Assembly (NCBI GenBank): GCA_037389465.1
Contig: JAZARR010000297.1
Location: forward strand, 62,001-126,000
Length of the DNA stretch: 64,000 nucleotides
DNA from: Baylisascaris procyonis
Taxonomy: Eukaryota > Nematoda > Chromadorea > Rhabditida > Ascarididae
Reading direction: 5' to 3'
Shown: positions 1-12,100 of the stretch, piece after piece
How positions within the stretch are numbered: the stretch's first letter is position 1
How the letters are laid out: every line of letters starts with the position of its first letter
The notes under the pieces: generated by a model
Seen by the model: the letters and a program-made list of their open reading frames with translations, nothing else
The model's database searches: none
What the model was told of the DNA's origin: nothing
Position numbers and translations under genes: made by a program

Positions 1-1094
1 ACTTCTTACATGGAAATTCCCATTCCACGGTCGGTTAAAAAAAAATGTAGAAGCGTGCCAGAAGATTTACCACGACATGCACGTTGTGTTTTTGCATTTT
101 CCTCAACTGACCAACCGGTTTCGTTAATTATTCACGAATAATAAATATGCAAAATAAAGATTTCGTATGTAAATTAAACTTAGCGCTTACGTAAGTTTCT
201 CATAAATATGAATTTTTGTTTAATTCGACCGATGTGAAATGCGTGAAATTTTTTATTACACCTTCAAAGTCCACAACTCTTTTCAAAATTCATCGATGTG
301 ATCAATGCACGGTGGACGTTATACTCAGCAAATTTCTTAATTCTAGCACTTATAATTAAAACTGCCAGATGAAAAGACAGACAGACAGACAGACACAGAC
401 ACACACATATATACGTAAAAAGACGTCATCGACGAAGCTAGCACGACAAGCGCTTTTATAATTTCTCTCAGTTAAACAGTCGCTTCAATAGGATCATTAA
501 AACAAAAGTTAAATAAAACCATTCCACGTAGCACATTTCCGAAAGAAGTTCGTTTTTCTCACCGATCGCCTATAAAATTACGATTCGACGTAAAATATGA
601 CTCAATCTATCGCAAAACACAAGCAAAATTTGCTACCATTAAATCCCTACACCCCTTTTAAAGTACTGAAATTTGGTAGACGGGCATTTGCATAACGTGA
701 ATTTCACCCATCGAATCTCGTTAATTAGTCAAGTTTCAGCGGTTTCCCAACGTAAACTACCCAAAAGGCAGATATCACGCATATACGCATATACGCCACC
801 TTGCCATAATGCGCTTTCCAAATGCAAATTTATAAAAGCAAATAAAAACGAACCTTTTATGAATAACTTTATGAATAACCTGTTCTGAGCTGCATTCATG
901 AGAATATATTTGTGCGTATGTTTCTATTATTTGCTAAAAATTCATGAAAATTGGTTGATCCAAAAAACACATATCGCGCCAACTCATCTAGCAAATCTCT
1001 CCACTTATTTTCTCATTTAAAAAAGCCTATCACCCATATTGGATCGCTATCAGTTGCAATAAGATGGAAATGAATTTAAGTGATATAAGATTAC
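1..1094. other. No gene seen; downstream intron of the ZCCHC9-like gene
   Basis: No exon could be supported here. The last readable exon of the minus-strand zinc-knuckle gene ends in a phase-1 donor at 1093-1094, so this stretch is probably an intron. A search for a fourth C-x2-C-x4-H-x4-C knuckle on the minus strand found none, so the 3' end probably lies outside the window. An (ACAG)n microsatellite sits at about 369-406. Confidence 0.5.
369..406. repeat. (ACAG)n/(CA)n microsatellite
   Basis: The tract runs as ACAG units and then CA units. It is a simple repeat in the presumed intron of the ZCCHC9-like gene. Confidence 0.8.
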
Positions 1095-3940
1095 CGTCTG
1101 GATAGATTCCATTTGGATTGTCCTCACAATCACGTGAAAGATGCCCTTTCTGTTTGCATACAAAACATACTGCATATGGAAAACCTGCAAATAAACCACT
1201 ACTCAGTAAAACGATGCAACAACTCATCTAACACATTTTCGGGCCACTGATTTGGTATCTGGGTATTCGGATGCCAAGGGCGCAATTCGGCGTCGAGATT
1301 CTGTGTTGGGCGAGTTTTTAACCGATAGCATAACTGAAGTAATTTCAGAGAGGTTAGTTGTTCCTAATTTCTTCTTTCAAATTGTTATATAAATAAATCA
1401 ATTAAAGAAAAAAATATATACAAATATATTTCCTTTCAAAGAGAGAATCTCATCGAGATAAACCCAAAAAAATGTCATTTAAATAAAAAACATTCAACAA
1501 ATCTACCTTTCACATTTTTGCGTGGACATCGTATTGAGGTGTGTTCCGATGAGCCACATTTGAAGCAAATACCCACTCCCATTGTTTGTTCATCTTTCTT
1601 TGGACATTGTGAATAAAGATGCCCTCTTTGACGACAATATAAACACCTCTGAAATGATGTTTACTGCATTAAAATAGCATACAATAATAAATTACAGTGA
1701 ACCGAACTTAATAAACTAGATGCTAACGCTCCCTAACATTGCCAATACAAACTGCAGCCTCAGTAGTCTTGTAAGGGAATTATGAATTATGACTTCCGGA
1801 ACTGGCCAATGAATGCATAAAACTGCGGGATGGAACTTGGGGAGGGGAAGTTGCCCCCATAGGTAAGGCTAGATATGGCTAACGAAATGATTTTCTGGAA
1901 GGACCTAAAAGCAGCGTGACCTTAAACATAAGGAAACGGGAAGCTAAGAGTTGGTTGCCCTAAAATTTTTCTGTCAGAAAAAAATCGTTGACTCCTTATT
2001 AAAGTACCTCAATAAACTTCATGAAGATACCTGAATTGGTGAGGAAAAACATCTCAAAAAAAAAATCCACAGTTTTTATAATCAACTAACAGCGTCTAGC
2101 AGCGGCGGTATCATGCCTTATATGGCCGCTGTCCCATTTCGTTAAAAAATTTAAGAGAGATTTGCAGCAATGAGGGGAACTTAACACCTCAATATTACCT
2201 TTGCGATGTGATACTTTCCAAGAACCATAATTTGCCGGAAAATTATTTACAATTTATTTCAAATCAAATAAAACAACCTGTCCATCTAGAGATGCGGGAA
2301 TGGCGAACGGATAGCTATAAACTCAAAACGCACCTTTTTACTCTGCCTGATGAGTTGACGTACCACACGTCGACGTTCACATCTTTTCCAATTGTTTACG
2401 ATTGCCGCCGCATCATGACGAGTTATTTTGCCTTCGGCTACGTATGCGTTCACCAATTTCTTTACATCATCGAGTGTCTGCCCTTGGCACAATTCCAAAT
2501 TCGTTGAAATTTCATTCATCATTTTATCTTTCTGCAAACGAAAAAAAAAAACGATTCCAATGACAAAATGATTTTATTTGATGATTAATCGACTTTAATA
2601 TATGAAAAATTTAGATTTTTTATACAATACGATTTGCATAAATTAGAAGAAAATGAGCGATTATAATTTGCATATTAGAGAATACGAGAGCATCGAGAAA
2701 AAGAATGGGAAGAAAATTTTATGAAAAATAAAAACACTCAAATTTTCACATCCCTTCAAATTCAATTCTCTAAATATTTTGTGGTACTTAATTCGTTAAG
2801 TAATTCGGGCAACAATATTGTGTTACGCTTGCATTTTATGCTCGCATCTATTGACAGCGTATTTCCGGTTGCTTCCGGTGATCAATATTTCCAAATTCCA
2901 TCGTAAATTCTGTTTAATTATCAAAGGAATCTCGAGTGACCTCTAATTGGATTGGCCAATTATGGTAATATTCCGACTTATGCAACAGCGCTTTTCGTCG
3001 CATTCAAAAAAAAAAAAAAACTTCCAACGTATTTTCGTCGAATCATCAGTTGCAAGGAGCATTATTGTAATACCGAGTCTATATGTAAATATATTTCTAT
3101 ATTTGTATATATCAGTATCGGTGCAAATAAATAAATAAATACAACCACCCAACCATCACCGATGTTGGAAGATGGGGTAACCAGGGGCAATGGGCAAATG
3201 ACCAGAATTTCAGCTTCTAAAATGTTGAGACGTTAAATTTCGTCTAAAAATAACGAATTAAATTAAATGAATGAAATTTTAAAGATCAAAATCGAAAATT
3301 ATAAAATATAAAAATGAAATGAAATAGAAACCTTTTTACGGAAATTAATTTGACGATCATGAACTCTCCATCGACGAATCAATTGTCCCGCTTGATGTGC
3401 ACCCACTTTACCTTCACGATACATTTGTTGCACTTTCTTTTTAAGGTCTTTTAAAGATTCCACTGTATGCATCAATTCCATTGAAAGTTTATCCATTTCC
3501 TGTATGTAAATTTATTAATTATTATAATAATTATTACCATTTAGAAACTTAAAAAAATACTGGATAGACCTCAGGTAATTCATAAGGTTTCAAAAAAAGC
3601 ATTCTAAAACATTTTGAAATTGCTTCAATTGCTCCACTCATTTCCGGTTATCTACACAAATATATAATTTTTCCAGGTTTTAAGGATTACCCACATTTCG
3701 TTTAATGTATATATCCACTTCATAAATAGGATCTCTAAATTCTCGACAACACATTCAAATCTCTGCTTTCCTCCCTTCACTTTTTAAATAATCAACAAAA
3801 GAAAATAGAAAATCAAAGATAACCTCTAAATTGGTCATTACCTTTTCGCTTATTTCACTATTTGCACCGGATGGACGAAATTTCTTTTTTGATTTATTTA
3901 ATTCTTTTTCAACCATTGTTGATTCACTATTAATGCGATC
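1095..3940 (-). CDS. zcchc9: ZCCHC9-like CCHC zinc-knuckle protein (3' end missing)
   Basis: Minus-strand exons read as 3940-3842, 3499-3332, 2531-2334, 1648-1507 and 1184-1095. The first four junctions are phase 0, 0, 0 and 1, and all join in frame. Three zinc knuckles C-x2-C-x4-H-x4-C are visible: CLYCRQRGHLYSQC, CFKCGSSEHTSIRC and CFVCKQKGHLSRDC. The stretch FPYAVCFVC...GHLSRDC.DNPNGIYPDG closely follows the third knuckle of vertebrate ZCCHC9, and the basic segment ERRRVVRQLIRQSKK just before the first knuckle matches its layout. A fourth knuckle is expected beyond the window. ZCCHC9 proteins are nuclear or nucleolar RNA-binding proteins; that role is inferred from the family. The start is taken as the ATG at 3916, 24 nt inside an exon that begins with a good acceptor. 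Exons 3499-3332 and 2531-2334 resemble each other (see findings). Confidence 0.9.
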
Positions 3941-3941
3941 C

Positions 3942-6102
3942 TGAAAATGCGCACAAAAATTTGCATTTTGCACAGTAAATATGCAAATTAGAGATATTCA
4001 AAATAGATTTCAATCAATATTTCAAATGTCATTTAATATATAAATCTAAAAATGTCTTTCATTGCAAAAAGATTGCAGTATTGACATCAATATATGCAAT
4101 AATCTCAACGCGAAGTATTGGGCAGACCACTAGGCTTAATATAGATCATCCCGAACATTAGCTGTAAGCGGAAGCGTTTTGCATTGCTTCTTGCTGCTTA
4201 TATCTTTTGTTTACTGCGGGAAGGCGGACCACACGCAGTGAAAAATGGAGGAAATGGTGGTGTAGCGAGTGCATATGGGGAGGGGGGAGGATTAAGGGAT
4301 TCGACGGATCGGCTAAGCAAGCTTTCTTTATCGATAAGCTCAGATTATTATTTGACTTCCTATTTCATAAGCATGAGGGTTATGAGTGGAAGCACTTTTC
4401 TTCTAACGTTAAAAAGATGAATCCAAGTTATTTTCGCTCTAGTTGGCACCCTTACCAACACATTCTTAGCCCAAATAATCCATAAATCACGGGGAATTTC
4501 ACGAAAAACCCATAAATCACAGGGAATTTCATGAAGCTTTCCTAAGCATAGTGATAAAGTATCACCATCACTTCTTGTCTCGATTATTTAACCGTTTCCT
4601 TAACAATACATTCCCTTTACGAGATTTTCAAGCATAAATCTTAGCACTTAATCTTACAAAGAAAATGTGAAGTCGACTGGTGCATTGACTGGGTAATCCT
4701 GTCACCTACTCTAACACCTCACTAATCTGTCCTTAACTATTGAACAATGGTCGAAAGCTTGATCGATGCTTGATTAAACGAGAAGCTATATGGATCACTG
4801 ATAATATTTGTATATAAAACAATGCCTATATAAGGATAGAGTCATGAATATGTTTATGCAATATCAGGTTATCACCCGGGGGGGGGGGATATTAAAGATA
4901 CAAGTAATGAAAACCTCGAACGAAGTAGAACAATGTTCACTACTGAATTCGGATGAATCAAGAAATTTTCCGAAACAAAAATCCAAGAATTCAAGTTTAA
5001 ATAAAATTGAAAAAAAAATTGATAAATTTCAAAAGATACGAGTTGATCAATTGTATGATAGTCGTTCAGTTTGCTTTTAGCGTATAAATCTAGCAAATGC
5101 ACATAAATGGAAAATGAGACAAAATACAATCAATGAGATTTCAACTGGCCGAAAAAAACATTTAATTTTCCAGTGTAGTGATATGTGGATATTGCTTTGA
5201 TGTTTAAATGGGAAAAAAATTGTTACTTTGGAAAACAATCAATTTACTTGATTGGTAAATTATATGGTTAACGTCTTATATCATAGTCAGCTTTTTAGTT
5301 TGGCTTAGATTTAAGTAATGATAAAGGCCAACGCTATAGCATTCGCCCGGCGGGCAAAACTCGCGGACCTTCCCCTCTGCTCCCCACCCCCCCCCCCCGC
5401 CACGTCTTCTCTCTTCCATCCTCTTCCCTCCACACCCTCCACCTCTCTCCCCATCCTTTCTCTTTCCTATCTGTGGACAGTGTTTCCTTTGCCCATTCAC
5501 AGACGGTCACCTATACGTGGTCGAATTGGTAAGAAAATTTGAGCGGTTTCGTTATCTTAATCCATAAATTTGCATAAATTAGTCGTATTATTATCAAATG
5601 TTGAGTTTTTTTAATCTCTTTTATAAATGTATAAAAAGTGGATAATATATATTTGTAAAAAATGATTTATTTAATATTGGAGAGGTCGTTTATAAAGTTT
5701 TGACATCCTTCTTTTTCACTGCTAAATTAATTGATGTATTGATCATCCGTCGTTCGTTCTCTTTGTTACGTTAATATTCGTTCGTTTATAAGAATAATTG
5801 AAGGTACAAAAAAGTATTATTGCCTATGCTCATTCTTAAGCCCTTAAGTTTATAGCTTCAGCAGATTTTCAGGATCAACCTATATCCAGGAAAATTAGGA
5901 AAAAGAGGTTATTAGTTTGCTTATTGTCGTACCAATATAAAAGAGTTCTTCATTTAAATGCGTCTAATAATTGCGTTAATTCTTTAAATCGTTCAGCATC
6001 TAATTATAGAAACAGATTTCTTGTCCATGATGGTTAAGTTTTTTTAGAATTTTTTAAAGTTGGTTCCTTGCTCAGGAATATTCTCTATTTTTGTTATTTC
6101 AG
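3942..6102. other. Intergenic region between divergent genes
   Basis: This spacer separates the minus-strand ZCCHC9-like gene from the plus-strand TAPT1 gene, so it should hold both promoters. No coding exon is convincing. It contains a 29-bp direct repeat at about 4481-4536, short poly-G (4878-4887) and poly-C (5389-5399) runs and a pyrimidine-rich stretch at 5390-5470. No core promoter motif was identified with confidence. Confidence 0.5.
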
Positions 6103-6108
6103 TGAACG
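6092..6108 (+). promoter_or_regulatory. 3' splice (probable spliced-leader) acceptor before TAPT1
   Basis: A polypyrimidine stretch ending in TTTCAG at 6097-6102 leaves a 6-nt leader before the ATG. It could serve either a 5'-UTR intron or spliced-leader trans-splicing. Confidence 0.6.
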
Positions 6109-9100
6109 ATGAAAGAAGAAGGTGAAGAGACGAGAACGCGTCAACGAAAGAAAATCCTTCCATTGCTTATCGATGAAGCCGTAGGAAGTGAATCTGAAGA
6201 AGGATTCATCGTCAAATTACCTTCAAAGATATTCACTGAGAAAGCAGTATCATCGACTCACGATGAACCTCTGTCTGATGAAGAAAATCGTAGTGATATA
6301 CCGAATGGTCATCAACCATCACTTAGTATATGGGCATTTATTTGGCAAGAACTTACAAGGTTTGTATTTTAAATAAATTAATTCAACGATTTCAGAAGGA
6401 TTTTCTCAAATTTAAAGATCTTAGCATTATCGAGTATTTGCAGCCGGTTGTCAATTAGCCGCGATCAAATGTTATAATTAAATATTTGCATAAAACCGAG
6501 TTTTTGTATCGATTAATCAGTGGATTGGTAGTAATATAATTGGAGAAACAAATGAATGAAGTCATGCAAAATCGCTTGAAATAACTATAAATGAATCCAT
6601 AAACTCATAAATGGATATTTAGGAGTTGCAATTAATGAGCATAAATTATGCAAATGAGTATTGAGAATTCATGGATCATATTTGTAGATCACTATGAGAT
6701 AATCCTGCAACTAGTGTAGAAGGGAGCTGGAGTCAATGTTTCGTAGTTTGAGAGGTTTCGAAAGGAAAGGGAGAGGGGAGGAGGGGGAGGGAAGAGAAAG
6801 GGAAATGGAATTTAAGAATGATACGAGGAAAAACATCAATGAAATTATTGGTATAGTTTGCAGATGTTATTCATTGCAAAATGATGTAACTCGATATACG
6901 GAGAAACGAAGAAAAGTTTATGCATTTATACGGATACCAATTGAATTAGAGAAATTTTTGCTTTTTGGATTTATGCAATGCATTGAAGCGTTCTGTCATC
7001 TTACAACTTTTCTTCCGATTCGTCTATTTGTAAGTATTTTGTTTGTTTTTTTTTTACTTTTTATCTTTTTTTTATTTCTATATTTAACTATCCGATTCAT
7101 TTTCTAAGCTTTTTGATACCTTTGAAATTTTAATTTCTGTCTGTAAAAAAAACTCTAAAAAAACTTATCACTTAATATGATAGTGGTTTTTGAAAAAAAA
7201 AAATTTTAATCATAAAATTTTGCGGAAGTCAATGAGGTACAAAATAAGCATATTGGTGACTCGAATATAGATTTTGATCACCTTCTCCATCATCCTTTAA
7301 TAGTGTAAGTGGGCAATATTTATTGAACTAGATGATATGTGATAGAAATAAATTTTTGCTGTTCTCTCAAGTGTTCCACACATGGAACATATGGGATGAT
7401 CGAGGATTTTATTTTTCATTATAGATTAATGAGGTTATCGGTTAGTAAATTGTGGTGGCAAATCTTGTAAAAAGTTGAAAATATTGGTGATTGCAGTTTT
7501 TTGTACGTCCAGTTACTTTTTGTAGATTAATATTTAAAGAAAAGAAATATTTAAGGAGAGGAAAGGAGAGGGGTACTATTTAATACTTAGGGACAGGAGG
7601 GGAGGGGGGTACTATTTAATATTTAAGGAAAGGAGGGGGGGGGGGGTACTATTTAAAAGAATTGAATTTCTGATTCACTCTCAGTTATTTATCTGTCTAT
7701 GTTAAATGTTGCTATTTTACATCCCAAATTTAGCAATTAACGCAATTTAGGTGATGGCAATCCAAACTGGCTGCTATGGAATGAAATAATTGAAGATCTC
7801 GGCTGTTTTATCACTAATAATTTCTTTTATTTTCACATGTCTTATTTACAGATGGGTGTCACCCTTCCTCCCTCCTTCCCCTCCCCCCTCCCCCCCTCTC
7901 CCCATTTCCTTCATTTGCTGTAAACCATGAGACGCGTTTTTAAAGAGTTATACAAATCTCCCAAAAACATTATAAAACCTCATTTGCTGGGGAATTTTTC
8001 AAGCAGTTGAAAAGATTATTGAATGCCTTCGTTTTCTTGGCCTGATTTGGTAGGCCAAAGATAGGTTCGATTGGATTTTTGCCTAGCCTGCCCTCGCTTC
8101 TTCTTACCCCCCCCCCCCCCCCTTCCTCCTGCCTACTTCTTTGATGCGAAAATCCTGCTTATAATCATTCTACAAATGTATCGATATTTCAGATGTGTAT
8201 ATTTGGTTGGTTATTGAGTATACGCAAATGGACAACAGCAGATACGTGTGATTTCCTGAAGGCTGCTATTGTAGTGGTTGCTTCATTTCTTATGCAAATT
8301 GTTGATACATCTGTTATGTATCATCAGGTAACACTTATCTTTCATTTTATTTATTACTTTCATTAAATCTTTTTTATTTAAATTTTAGAGTAATTTAGAT
8401 TTGAGTGCATTTATCGTTAGATGAGTTGAGAGTGATATTGGAGTACAAAATGAGTGGGATTAAGTTATTTAATATGGATTTATGATCCAATATTAATATT
8501 GAAAAATGTCGAATCTTCCTAAATGCATCGAAATCCATATCATTGATACAGCTTTGAATAATTGCCTATTTTTGTTGCTATATATGTTGACTGGTTTTAA
8601 TTCATGATATTAAATATTGCTCAGATTGAGGGTGTATAGTCGTCATATCGATAACGGTGAATATTATCAAATCTTTGCACCTTTTTTTTTTAGTTATTAA
8701 TATAAGTGATATCTATTGTACATTTTTCAATGCCCTTAAAGTTTGATTTTGCGATATATATGTGTGAATATTATTATCGCAAAAAAAAAACCAATCATAT
8801 AATTAAAATATTTTTGAAAAAAGATATTGTAAATTTTAAACAGCTGAAATCGCCTTCAAAAATGGCGCTGTAGGTGGGCAACAATGGGTTATAGGTTGGG
8901 AATATATTCGGATTGTTGAATGAATAGTTGTGTTGAATTTGCACAACGCTCATAGAAAATTGAATGGTTTTTTGTCTCTCATTGGGTTTGTGCTTGACCG
9001 ATAGCCAATACGCTTCGCTGTGACTTTTTTGATTTTCCACTTCAATCGGCTTCTATAGCTCGATGTTTCGATGTTTTATCGTATCGCATACTTTCTCCCT

Positions 9101-12100
9101 ATTACAACTTATTAAAAACCAATAAATAGGCGTTGTGGTTGGTAAATTGCTAAAACTATATTGTTACATCGGGACGATGATAGTTTTATGGATTTGCAGG
9201 TACGAGGTCAAGGTGTTATTAAATTGTATATATTTTATAATATGCTGGAAGTGGCCGACAAGTTGTTCAGCAGTTTTGGACAGGTTTGAATGCTTTAGAT
9301 GAATCTATTCGATAGTGTTTACTTGTCTGGGTGGGTAATTGCTTCATGGGAATGATTTTATTTTAGTGATTTACAAATATTGCGCTTTAATGAATGACTG
9401 TTTTCATCGAAAAAGAGGCCGAAAATTGTTTTCACTTGATTTGCTTTATAAGTTTTTCAACTCTCAGATACTTTTCAATATTTGTTCAGTGATTGGTTGT
9501 GATTTATGATTGTGCTTGAAAGCAGCTAACTTGTTAATGAGGGAATCGTTTGGCCAACTTTTAATAATATCGGCACTTATTTGCTTATCTGAAATTTCTA
9601 TGGCTAATTTCCTCTCGTTAGTTGTTTTGAGGATGTGTGGTGCGCATTTCTTGGCGGATATTCACCACTTCACACCTTTCCTTTGAATAACTTCATCGGC
9701 GATGTGCATTGCTTCCCTTTCTTTTCTGCTTATCCCACTTCATCCCAGTTGATTTTTTTTTTAATTTTCTTGATGAAACACTCTTTATGAGCTTATATAT
9801 GAATATATGTTGGAGAAGGAAAGGCCGTGAGTTATTTTTACTTCAGAAATAGTCGTCAAGAAATCGTCCACTATAGTATAATTGGAGGGCGAAATGACAT
9901 ATATATGAGGTAGGGGTGGTTTCGGTGTTTCCTGTGCAACCAAGTTTTGTCTCTTTCGGGCATCAATCAGTTTTTCTTTTGTTTCATCCTCTGTTCGTGC
10001 AGCAGTTAGTTAGACAGCATATGCATGATGATGATATAAATTGTTTTGGTGGTGCAGATTTGGTCACGAATGAAGGTTGTTGATTAAAGTAATGATAGAT
10101 TGGGTTTGCTAAATGAAATCGTTCTATATATCGCATTAAATCGTCTCATAATTTAAGCACTAACCAATAGAATTTAAAAGTTTTCGATGCTTAATAAAGA
10201 TAATTGAAAGTGATCCTCTTCCCCTAATCCCTATTGTGGATATGTTATGAGCGGCTATCTATACATGTCCTAAATCCTGACATGGAGAAAGACAATTATA
10301 TATGCATTTGGGATATGCTATCGTAGAGTATGGAATTTGTAATGAAAAACCCAATAAAATATCACAAAAGTAGTGATATTAAAATATTAGTTGAAAATTG
10401 TCATTGATGATAGTCTGCTAATTAGTCCCTTCCCCCCCCCCCCCTTCTCATAAATATTTAAGAAAAGATTTTTTTCCGTTGAGCACACCAATGGTTGAAG
10501 TTAACGTAAGATAAGAAAGGAGGTGGGGGGGGGTGGGGAGTGGAAGTTGAGCTTATACTTCAATCGTTGACAATCACAAATCCGTCAACAAACGGATATA
10601 TCGTCGGATTTCTTTGCAGGACACATTGGATGTATTGTTTTGGACGGCAACCGAACGTGTGTCGAATCCATTTCGAACATTGATGCATTTTTTGGCTGCT
10701 GTTGCCTATGCGCTTTTACATACTCTTCTTGTACTTCTTCAGGTCACCTCTAATTGTTACTTTTTTGTCACGAATAAATTTTTCGCGAAGTAGCGAAATC
10801 TTCAACGATGTAGCGAAAAAATAGCGAAATCATTTTGGATTGAAGAGTATATTTAGATTTATTTGCTGAAAGAGAGAGAGAGAGGGGGGGGGTGGAGGAT
10901 TTTCATCTCTTGCTGATTTAGCTGCAGAGATGGAAGATGTTGACTATTTGCATATGCGATGCATATTGAAGGTATGGCCAATCAAAGGAGTATCTTGCGT
11001 CTTAAAAACTTGGCTTGAAAGGTTTGATGCTTGGCCACACATGTCCACTACTCATTTATTAAATTTTATATGATCTACTTACTAAGGGTTGAGAGTAAGA
11101 TAATGCAGTTGGCATCCATCATGGAAATCTTTTTTTTTTTTTTTTTTATAAATTGATGAATTTATAACGATTTTGAAGTATCTTTTTAAATTTTTATTTG
11201 TTATATTAAAGTATTTAAGATGTTGATTTTTTTCATTTTTGTTTTTTTTTTTTTTTTTTTGCTGATTTTTCAATTTTTTCAGGAAAAAAACTTTTTCCTC
11301 TCTCAGCATTTTTGCATTAATGAAATATACATAATATTTTTTTTTTTTTTATTAACAACAAATATTTTTTGATGAATTTTAAAAATTTTTGAGATATTAT
11401 TGTTCATTTATAGGCGACAACGTTGAATGTAGCATTCAATTCGCATAATCAAGCATTACTTGCTATAATGATGTCGAATAATTTCGTTGAACTGAAAGGA
11501 TCGGTCTTTAAGAAATTCGCTAAGCCGAATCTCTTCCAAATGTCATGCAGGTATGATTTATTATCTATTTTACTTACCATTTTTGATTTCCATTTTTTGT
11601 TAAAAAATATCGAGGAATTTTTCACGCTCTATGATTCATTCTTCACTAATTTTTGAGAAAGTTTTTTTTTTTTTTTTTTTTGTAAACTTTAGATTAGAAG
11701 ACCTATCCTGAAATCACCACACTTTTGAGATCCTCTGCTTTTTCAGATTCGAACTTCATAATCGGCATCCGATCTAGGCATTCCAGAAGTCTCTATAATG
11801 TTTTAGCTATACTCTTCACTAGTTTTAGTCTTCCTCTACCGTTGCTCATTATGGATTATTGGTTTTGATTCATTTTATAGTGAGCAGGATTATTTATCGT
11901 CATATAAAAGCGTATTCGATAAAGCGTCCACATAAGCTTTCTTTTGAGGATCTCTTCCAAGCCCATCTAGGATGTTATAATGTCAATATTCTTTTGTTTA
12001 TTTAGGCTTAAAAATTTATTTCAGTGATGTACGAGAGCGCTTCCATATAATGATATTGCTATCGGTGGTGGTGGTGCGAAATATGATGGCCGTTAATTGG

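Noticed and set aside
673..888. 71-codon open frame near the left edge
   Set aside because: No recognisable homology, no splice context, and composition like the surrounding AT-rich DNA.
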